From NCBI GenBank assembly GCA_031284185.1, contig JAITAJ010000165.1, positions 1 through 12,768 on the forward strand: a stretch of 12,768 nucleotides of DNA, given 5' to 3'. Numbering within the stretch: position 1 is the first letter of the stretch; every line of letters begins with the position of its first letter. The position numbers and the translations under genes are program-made. The stretch is from Accumulibacter sp. Lineage in GTDB: Bacteria; Pseudomonadota; Gammaproteobacteria; Burkholderiales; Rhodocyclaceae. The notes under the pieces were generated by a model. It saw nothing but the letters and a program-made list of their open reading frames with translations. It ran no database searches and was not told the origin of the DNA. Shown piece after piece: positions 7,489 through 12,768 of the stretch.

Positions 7489-8595
7489 TCACGGCGCCCC
7501 CCTGTCTTCCGGGAATCCGAACCTCACGCGCAGATCGCCGCCGATCCGGCGCGCTTCCAGGATCGATAGTCTGTGCGCGCCGTCGAGCGCCGTCAGTTCC
7601 GGCAGGTCGAACATGCCACGCGCCGCGTCGCCGATCACGCGGGGCGCGAGATAGAGCAGCAGTTCGTCGGCCAGCCCGGCGGCAAGGAAGGCGCCGTTGA
7701 GCCGGCTGCCGCCTTCGACGTGCAACTCGTTGATGCCGCGCCGGCCAAGTTCGGCCATCAGCGCCGCGAGGTCGACCCGCCCGGCGCGATCCGGCAGATG
7801 GAGAAGCTCGGCGCCGCGCCGCCGCAACGCCTCGGCGGCGGCGCCGCCGCCGTCGCGGGCGCAAGCCACCAGCAGCCGCCCGTCCGCCAGCACGCGCGCG
7901 TCGGGCGGCAGTTCGAGGCGGGCGTCGACCACGACCTTCAGCGGCTGCCGCGTGGTGGGCACCTCACGCACGGAAAGCCGCGGGTCGTCGGCGCGAATCG
8001 TGCCGATTCCGCTCAGGATGGCACATGCCCGCGCGCGCCAGCGATGCCCGTCCCGGCGGGCCGCCGGCCCGGTGATCCATTGGCTGTCGCCATTGCGCAA
8101 GGCGGTCTTGCCGTCCAGACTGGCGGCCAGTTTCAGGCGCACCCAAGGCCGCCCGCGCGTCATGCGGGAAACGAATCCGGCGTTGAGTTCAGCCGCTTTT
8201 TCCGCCATCAGCCCGCATTCCGTGACGATGCCCGCGGCGGCCAGGGCGGAAAACCCGCGCCCGGCGACCTGTGGATTGGGGTCCTGCATGGCGGCCACGA
8301 CGCGCGTCACGCCGGCTTCGATCAGGGCTTCGGTGCAAGGCGGCGTGCGCCCGTGGTGACTGCAGGGTTCGAGCGTGACGTAGGCCGTCGCGCCTTTCGC
8401 GTCCGTTCCGGCCACCTTCAGGGCGTGGACTTCGGCGTGCGCCTCGCCCGCCCGCCGATGCCAGCCTTCGCCGACGATCTTTCCGTTCCGCGCGATCACG
8501 CAACCCACGCGCGGATTGTGCGTCGCCGTGAACAAGCCGCGCCGCGCCAGCCGCAGGGCGCGCGTCATGAAATCGTGATCGGCGGCGCTGGACAT
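7489..8595 (-). CDS. ribD: Bifunctional riboflavin biosynthesis deaminase/reductase (RibD)
   Basis: 368 residues, the usual RibD length. It performs two consecutive riboflavin steps after GTP cyclohydrolase II: deamination of the pyrimidine, then NADPH-dependent reduction of the ribosyl side chain. The zinc deaminase domain (about 1-146) shows HAEVHAL with zinc ligand H53 and catalytic E55, and PCSHHGRTPPC with ligands C78 and C87. The reductase domain (about 147-368) shows SLDGKTA at 159-165 and SQWIT at 171-175. No Shine-Dalgarno sequence is clear; ATG at 8595 fits, and ATG at 8568 (MTRALRLA) is an alternative closer to the E. coli N-terminus. It lies 43 bp after nrdR and is the last gene of the cluster. 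Confidence 0.95.
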   Translation of the reverse strand: MSSAADHDFMTRALRLARRGLFTATHNPRVGCVIARNGKIVGEGWHRRAGEAHAEVHALKVAGTDAKGATAYVTLEPCSHHGRTPPCTEALIEAGVTRVVAAMQDPNPQVAGRGFSALAAAGIVTECGLMAEKAAELNAGFVSRMTRGRPWVRLKLAASLDGKTALRNGDSQWITGPAARRDGHRWRARACAILSGIGTIRADDPRLSVREVPTTRQPLKVVVDARLELPPDARVLADGRLLVACARDGGGAAAEALRRRGAELLHLPDRAGRVDLAALMAELGRRGINELHVEGGSRLNGAFLAAGLADELLLYLAPRVIGDAARGMFDLPELTALDGAHRLSILEARRIGGDLRVRFGFPEDRGAP

Positions 8596-8638
8596 GGGTC
8601 GTCGGGGGGCAGGTCAGAGGGCGGCCATCCCGGAAACC

Positions 8639-9127
8639 TCAATTCTTCTTTCCGGCTTGATTCACCGTCATGTCCGCCGGGCGCGACACTTCCCTGACCA
8701 AATCGGAGAATTCGTCGACATCCTCGAAGCTGCGATAGACCGAAGCGAAACGGACATAGGCAACCTTGTCGATCCTTTTCAGTTCGCGCATGACCATCTC
8801 GCCGATCTTCTCGGAGGGTATCTCACGCTCGCCCTGGGTGAGCAGCTTTTCTTCGATGCGCAGAATCGCCGCGTCGACCGTCTCGACGGCCACCTTCCGC
8901 TTGCGCAAGGCCAGCCACAGGCTGGCCGAGAGTTTTTCCCGATCGAATTCGACGCGCGATCCGTTTTTCTTGACCACTTGCGGCAGACGGATTTCCGCGC
9001 GCTCATGGGTGGGAAAGCGCTTGTCGCAGGACAGGCAGCGCCGGCGGCGGCGCACGATGTTACCGTCCTCACTGACGCGCGTATCCGCGACCGTGGTTTC
9101 GGATGCGCCGCAGAACGGGCATTTCAT
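8639..9127 (-). CDS. nrdR: Transcriptional repressor NrdR
   Basis: 162 residues. NrdR senses ATP/dATP and represses ribonucleotide reductase genes by binding NrdR boxes. The N-terminal zinc ribbon has C3, C6, C31 and C34 (CPFC and CLSC) with an arginine-rich DNA-binding stretch at 26-30. An ATP-cone domain follows at about 49-139, with the typical VVKKNGSRVEFDREKL start. The gene begins only 6 bp after the glyA stop with no obvious ribosome-binding site, so it is probably translated by coupling with glyA. No ribonucleotide reductase gene is in the window. Confidence 0.97.
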   Translation of the reverse strand: MKCPFCGASETTVADTRVSEDGNIVRRRRRCLSCDKRFPTHERAEIRLPQVVKKNGSRVEFDREKLSASLWLALRKRKVAVETVDAAILRIEEKLLTQGEREIPSEKIGEMVMRELKRIDKVAYVRFASVYRSFEDVDEFSDLVREVSRPADMTVNQAGKKN

Positions 9128-9133
9128 GCCGGA

Positions 9134-10384
9134 TCACGCGCCATAGACGGGGAACTTCCGGCACAGCGCGGCGACCTCGCCACGCACGCGATCGAGCGTT
9201 GCTTCGTCATCCGGCGCTTCAAGCACGTCGGCGATCAGGTGCGCCACCTGCTCGGTTTCGAGTTCGGCGAAACCGCGCGTGGTCATGGCCGGCGTGCCGA
9301 TGCGGATGCCGGAGGTGACCATCGGCTTTTGCGGATCGTTCGGGATCGAGTTCTTGTTGACCGTGATGCGCGCCTTGCCCAGCGCCGTCTCGGCCGCCTT
9401 GCCGGTGATGTTCTTGGAGCGCAGGTCGACGAGGAAGAGGTGCGATTCGGTGCGGCCGGAAACGATGCGCAGACCGCGTTCCTCGGAGAGAACCCGCGAC
9501 AGCACGCGGGCGTTGTCCATCACCTGCGACTGGTAGGCGCGGAATTCCGGCGTTTCGGCTTCCTTGAACGCCACCGCCTTGGCGGCGATCACGTGCATCA
9601 GCGGGCCGCCTTGCAGTCCGGGGAAGATGGCCGAGTTGACGGCCTTTTCGTGCTCGGCCTTCATCAGGATGAAGCCGCCGCGCGGACCGCGCAGGGTCTT
9701 GTGCGTGGTCGAAGTGACCACATCGGCGACCGGCACCGGATTCGGGTAGCCGCCGGCGGCGATCAGTCCGGCGTAGTGCGCCATGTCGACCCAGAAGATC
9801 GCGCCGACTTCTCTGGCCACCTTGGCGAAGCGCTCGAAATCGATGCGCAGCGAATAGGCCGAGGCGCCGGCGATGATGATCTTCGGCTTGTGTTCGTGGG
9901 CCAGACGCTCCATCGCCGCGTAATCGATGGTTTCCTTGTCGTCGAGGCCGTAGGCGACGACATTGAACCACTTCCCCGACAGGTTCAGCGCCATGCCGTG
10001 CGTGAGGTGCCCGCCTTCGGCGAGGCTCATGCCCATGATCGTGTCGCCGGGTTTGGCGAAGGCCATCAGCACGGCCTGGTTGGCTTGCGAACCAGAGTTC
10101 GGCTGCACGTTGGCGGCTTCCGCGCCAAACAGCCGCTTCAGGCGGTCGATGGCGATCTGCTCGGCGATGTCGACGTACTCGCAGCCGCCGTAGTAGCGCT
10201 TGCCCGGATAACCTTCGGCATACTTGTTGGTCAGTTGCGAACCTTGCGCTTCCAGTACCGCGCGGCTGACATAGTTTTCGGAAGCAATCAGCTCGATGTG
10301 CTCCTCCTGACGCCGGTTTTCGCTTTCGATCGCTTTCCACAGGTCGGGATCGACCCTTGCCAAGGTATCTTTCGCTGAAAACAT
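9134..10384 (-). CDS. glyA: Serine hydroxymethyltransferase
   Basis: 416 residues, PLP-dependent. It interconverts serine plus tetrahydrofolate with glycine plus 5,10-methylene-tetrahydrofolate, the main source of one-carbon units. The PLP lysine is K229 in STTHKTLRGPRGG, the same number as in E. coli. Other family blocks include IASENYVS, YAEGYPGKRYYGG and NVQPNSGSQAN. I chose ATG at 10384 (MFSAKDTLAR) because GTGAGG lies 6 nt upstream; the open frame to 10423 would start inside the -10 box. It is the first gene of a glyA-nrdR-ribD cluster, linking folate one-carbon supply, dNTP control and riboflavin synthesis. Confidence 0.98.
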   Translation of the reverse strand: MFSAKDTLARVDPDLWKAIESENRRQEEHIELIASENYVSRAVLEAQGSQLTNKYAEGYPGKRYYGGCEYVDIAEQIAIDRLKRLFGAEAANVQPNSGSQANQAVLMAFAKPGDTIMGMSLAEGGHLTHGMALNLSGKWFNVVAYGLDDKETIDYAAMERLAHEHKPKIIIAGASAYSLRIDFERFAKVAREVGAIFWVDMAHYAGLIAAGGYPNPVPVADVVTSTTHKTLRGPRGGFILMKAEHEKAVNSAIFPGLQGGPLMHVIAAKAVAFKEAETPEFRAYQSQVMDNARVLSRVLSEERGLRIVSGRTESHLFLVDLRSKNITGKAAETALGKARITVNKNSIPNDPQKPMVTSGIRIGTPAMTTRGFAELETEQVAHLIADVLEAPDDEATLDRVRGEVAALCRKFPVYGA

Positions 10385-10418
10385 GACCTGCCTCACGAGT
10401 ATCATTGAAAAATGGCGA

Positions 10419-10427
10419 ATCATACCA
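10419..10427 (-). promoter_or_regulatory. Extended -10 promoter of glyA
   Basis: On the minus strand TGG (10427-10425) precedes TATGAT (10424-10419), an extended -10 element with one mismatch from TATAAT. No good -35 hexamer is present at 17 bp. Start would be near 10412, with a leader of about 28 nt. The expected -35 area is occupied by the inverted repeats at 10425-10454. Confidence 0.6.
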
Positions 10428-10454
10428 TGCCCGGCATGGCCGGGACATGCCGGG
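10425..10454. promoter_or_regulatory. Overlapping inverted repeats in the glyA control region
   Basis: Two overlapping dyads share a central arm. CCATGCC-C-GGCATGG (10425-10439) is a perfect 7-bp-arm palindrome. CCCGGCATG (10430-10438) and CATGCCGGG (10446-10454) form a second with perfect 9-bp arms and a 7-bp spacer. The structure covers the -35 position and touches the extended -10, as expected of a repressor or activator operator. It has no T tract, so it is not a typical terminator for the upstream gene. I do not recognise the motif as a PurR, MetR or NrdR site. Confidence 0.55.
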
Positions 10455-10480
10455 AAGACGCGGCTTCCGGCGCCGGGCGG

Positions 10481-11134
10481 CTATATCCGCGTCACGAACG
10501 GCGCCTGGGCGATGCCGTCCAGGTGCGCGACGTCGCCCCACGATTCAAACCGCCAATCTTCACCGCGAACGATCAGCCAATTGATCGACGCATTCGGCAG
10601 GGGAAAATCGCGCGGCTGTTCGATCGACATGCCATGCGCGCGGCGGTGGATCAGGTCGAGCACGCCGCCGTGCGAGACGACGGCGATGCTCTGCCCGGCA
10701 TGCCGCCGCGTCAGGCGTGACAGGCACGCGGTGATGCGGTCGAGGTGTTGGCGCAGGCTTTCGCCGCCCGGAAGAACGTATTCGGGACGGCGGGCGGTCA
10801 GCATCTCGGCCACGACGGCGTCGCCGGCCCGGATTTCCTCGCGCGTCTTGCCCTCGCAACAGCCGAAATTCCGTTCCCGCAGTTCCGCGTCGAGCCGTAC
10901 CGGCAATCCATGCGGGCGGGCGAGCGGCCGCGCCGTCTGCCGGGCGCGCAACAGATCGCTGCTGTAGATCGCGGCGAAATGCCGGTCCGCCAGCCGCCTG
11001 GCGAGTGCCTCCGCCTGCGCCAGCCCCGTTTCGTCGAGCGGCAGGTCACGCTGCCCCTGGATGCGCGACTCGGCGTTCCACGCCGTCTGCCCGTGGCGGA
11101 TCAGGCAGATTCTCAGCGATTCGGGCGAAGGCAC
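10481..11134 (-). CDS. Histidine phosphatase family protein (phosphoglycerate mutase-like)
   Basis: 217 residues with the phosphohistidine catalytic motif RHG at 13-15 (LIRHGQTAWN), the acid region LRERNFGCCEG with E87, and the second catalytic histidine H155 (VVSHGGVL). The fold covers cofactor-dependent mutases and phosphatases such as CobC and GpmB; the sequence alone does not decide the substrate, and no cobalamin genes are nearby. Translation probably starts at GTG 11134, which has GAGGA 5 nt upstream. It lies 36 bp after pmbA and likely shares its transcript, while glyA downstream has its own promoter. Confidence 0.88.
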   Translation of the reverse strand: MPSPESLRICLIRHGQTAWNAESRIQGQRDLPLDETGLAQAEALARRLADRHFAAIYSSDLLRARQTARPLARPHGLPVRLDAELRERNFGCCEGKTREEIRAGDAVVAEMLTARRPEYVLPGGESLRQHLDRITACLSRLTRRHAGQSIAVVSHGGVLDLIHRRAHGMSIEQPRDFPLPNASINWLIVRGEDWRFESWGDVAHLDGIAQAPFVTRI

Positions 11135-11170
11135 GGGATTCCTCGTGAAGCGGTCCGCGGGCGCGGCAAA

Positions 11171-12544
11171 TCATCCGCCCGCGATCTTCATTTCACCGAT
11201 CAGGATCGAGCCGACCTGCCGCGATCCGCGGATCAGCACGTCGTTTCCGACGGCCACCAGGCCGAGGAACATGTCCCGCAGATTACCGGCAATGGTGATT
11301 TCCTCGACCGCGTGCCGTATCTCGCCGCCCTCGACCCAGAACCCGGCGGCGCCGCGCGAATAATCGCCGGTCACGTAATTGATTCCGCGTCCGAGCAGTT
11401 CGGTGACCAGCAGGCCGCGGCCCATTTTTTTGATGAGACCCTGAAAATCCTCCGTGCCCGGCCTGACGATCAGGTTATGGCAGCCGCCGGCGTTTCCCGT
11501 CGTGCGCATACCGAGCTTGCGCGCCGTATAGGCGCTCAGGAAATACCCGCGCAATTCGCCATCCACCACCACCGTCCGGTCGCGCGTGGCGACGCCGTCG
11601 TTGTCGAACATGCTGCTCGCCAGAGCGCCCGGCAGATGCGGACGCTCATCGATGCGCACCGCGTCCGAGAAAATGCGCTTGCCGAGGCAATCCACCAGAA
11701 AGGAGGTCTTGAGATAAAGGCTCTCGCCGCTCGCGGCATGGACGAAACTGGCGATCAGCGCGGCGGCCAGCGGCGCCTCGAACAGCACCGGCGCCACGCG
11801 GGTCTTGATCTTGCGCGGCCCGAGCCGGGACAGCGCCCGCCGCGCCGCGTAATCGCCGATGGCCTCGGGCGAGGCGATCCGTCGGGGATCACGCGCGGTG
11901 GAATACCAGTCGTCGCGCTGCATGGCGTTACCCTTGCCGGCGATCACGGAGCACGAAAGATAGTGCCGGGAAGTCGGATGACCGCCCATGAAGCCGAGGC
12001 TATTGGCGGCGATGAATTGCCCTTCCTGGATCGACACGGTAGCGCCTTCCGAGTTGCTCACCAGCGGGCTGACGGCAAATGCCGCCTGCTCGCAGCGGCG
12101 CGTCAGATCGACCGCCGCGTCGATCGACAGGGGCCAGGGATGGTAGAGATCGAGATCGGCGTGACTCTGCTCGCGGCTTGCCAGCAGCTCATTTTCAGGA
12201 AGTCCGGCGCACGAATCTTCCGCCGTGTAACGCGCGATGTTGAGCGCGGCTTCGACCGTTTCGCGCAAGGCGGTCCGGGAAAAGTCCGAGGTACTGGCGC
12301 ATCCCCTGTGCTTGCCCAGATAGACCGTCACGCCGATGCCCTTGTCGCGATTGTGCTCGATGGTCTCGACCTCGCCGCAGCGGACGGTCACCGACTGCCC
12401 GAAGCCTTCCGAAACATCGACTTCGCAATCGCTGGCCCCCGAACGGCGCGCATGATCGAGCACATCCTGAGCCAGAGAACGGAGCGTGTCGAGCGAATGG
12501 CCGAATCTGGCCTCGCCGACGACCGGAACGGATTTTCGAGGCAT
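11171..12544 (-). CDS. pmbA: Metalloprotease regulator PmbA/TldE
   Basis: 457 residues, close to E. coli PmbA (450). PmbA pairs with TldD to form a cytosolic metalloprotease that degrades unfolded peptides, processes microcin B17 and helps against the CcdB gyrase toxin. The catalytic HExxxH motif belongs to TldD, and none is seen here, as expected. The diagnostic C-terminal block VTGDYSRGAAGFWVEGGEI lies at about 391-409. ATG at 12544 is the first start in frame after the putative promoter; no Shine-Dalgarno sequence is visible. No tldD is in the window. Confidence 0.95.
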   Translation of the reverse strand: MPRKSVPVVGEARFGHSLDTLRSLAQDVLDHARRSGASDCEVDVSEGFGQSVTVRCGEVETIEHNRDKGIGVTVYLGKHRGCASTSDFSRTALRETVEAALNIARYTAEDSCAGLPENELLASREQSHADLDLYHPWPLSIDAAVDLTRRCEQAAFAVSPLVSNSEGATVSIQEGQFIAANSLGFMGGHPTSRHYLSCSVIAGKGNAMQRDDWYSTARDPRRIASPEAIGDYAARRALSRLGPRKIKTRVAPVLFEAPLAAALIASFVHAASGESLYLKTSFLVDCLGKRIFSDAVRIDERPHLPGALASSMFDNDGVATRDRTVVVDGELRGYFLSAYTARKLGMRTTGNAGGCHNLIVRPGTEDFQGLIKKMGRGLLVTELLGRGINYVTGDYSRGAAGFWVEGGEIRHAVEEITIAGNLRDMFLGLVAVGNDVLIRGSRQVGSILIGEMKIAGG

Positions 12545-12574
12545 GGAAAAGGTGGAGAAAGCGGTAAAGTCGCT

Positions 12575-12583
12575 ATCATAACA
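12575..12583 (-). promoter_or_regulatory. Candidate extended -10 promoter of pmbA
   Basis: On the minus strand TGT (12583-12581) precedes TATGAT (12580-12575), the same extended -10 form (TGNTATGAT) seen before glyA. No clear -35 box is found. Start near 12568 would leave a leader of only about 24 nt. Confidence 0.5.
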
Positions 12584-12611
12584 GCCCGCGCCGTTTTCAG
12601 AGGGCAGGATT

Positions 12612-12637
12612 CAGAAGACAGAGGTTTGAGAAGACAG
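12612..12637. repeat. Heptamer-type repeat, inverted orientation
   Basis: CAGAAGACAGAGG (12612-12624) and GAGAAGACAG (12628-12637) are reverse complements of the CTGTCTTCTG motif found at 96-119 and 1219-1241. Here no 80-bp palindrome accompanies it inside the window. It lies upstream of the pmbA promoter. Confidence 0.6.
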
Positions 12638-12768
12638 CAACTGTGTTCAAAAGCAAGTTTTTTACGCCAAGAGAAGTAGGTCAAGGGAGAGAGAAATTTT
12701 CCTGCCAGGGTTGTCCGGATTTGCAGATAGCGTTCAGGATGGAAAGGAGCTTGTGCATACAGGCGACC
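12638..12768. other. Right-edge segment without a supportable gene
   Basis: This AT-richer stretch holds a run of six T (12658-12663 area) and purine-rich sequence. A short frame from ATG 12739 stays open to the edge, but it has only ten codons and no convincing ribosome-binding site. I see no other feature here. Confidence 0.4.

Noticed and set aside
8594..10378. 594-codon plus-strand frame opposite nrdR and glyA
   Set aside because: Antisense shadow of two firmly identified genes, crossing their junction; no recognisable domain.
7293..10384. Functional link between glyA (glycine synthesis) and the nearby tRNA-Gly
   Set aside because: The tRNA has its own strong promoter and lies beyond ribD; proximity alone is not evidence of a link.
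10745..12679. 644-codon plus-strand frame opposite the phosphatase and pmbA genes
   Set aside because: Antisense shadow spanning two real genes and their spacer, composition driven by GC-rich third positions.
12739..12768. Start of a gene running off the right edge (ATG 12739 or GTG near 12753)
   Set aside because: At most ten codons are visible, and the AAGGAG before the GTG is only 3 nt away; there is not enough sequence to support a call.

Overview
The window reads as a GC-rich betaproteobacterial chromosome, most likely of the Rhodocyclales type. That is an inference from protein resemblance, the glyA-nrdR-ribD gene order and the adjacent parE-parC pair; the genus cannot be fixed from the sequence alone. 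Most of the window is housekeeping DNA. The unusual part is roughly the first 1.6 kb.

Left region (1-1698): one intact gene on the minus strand encodes a small outer-membrane beta-barrel protein (210-902). A 5' remnant of a paralogous copy, with its own duplicated upstream region, lies at 1259-1390. Copies of an approximately 80-bp nested palindromic repeat occur at 10-89, about 124-189 and 1110-1189, together with pyrimidine-rich heptamer tracts (CTGTCYT). This DNA is visibly less GC-rich than the rest and looks like a site of duplication and decay. A perfect TATAAT box at 1609 precedes parE.

Centre-left (1699-7233, plus strand): parE and parC encode the two subunits of topoisomerase IV and are separated by one base. 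A hairpin with a T-rich tail follows parC. Next comes a gene for an FHA-EAL protein that keeps all the usual c-di-GMP phosphodiesterase residues.

Centre-right (7293-10384, minus strand): tRNA-Gly(GCC) has an encoded CCA and a strong sigma70-type promoter lying in an 18-bp direct repeat. Upstream of it is the compact cluster glyA -> nrdR -> ribD (serine hydroxymethyltransferase, ribonucleotide reductase repressor, riboflavin deaminase/reductase). The glyA promoter has an extended -10 box that abuts a run of inverted repeats.

Right region (10481-12768, minus strand): pmbA/tldE is followed by a histidine-phosphatase-family gene, probably co-transcribed. The last ~190 bases hold one more heptamer-repeat tract in the opposite orientation and no supportable gene.

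I did not find a mobile element with a transposase, a CRISPR array, a defence system or a new multi-gene system. The best leads are the repeat/duplication module at the left end, the FHA-EAL protein, and the palindromic glyA control region.
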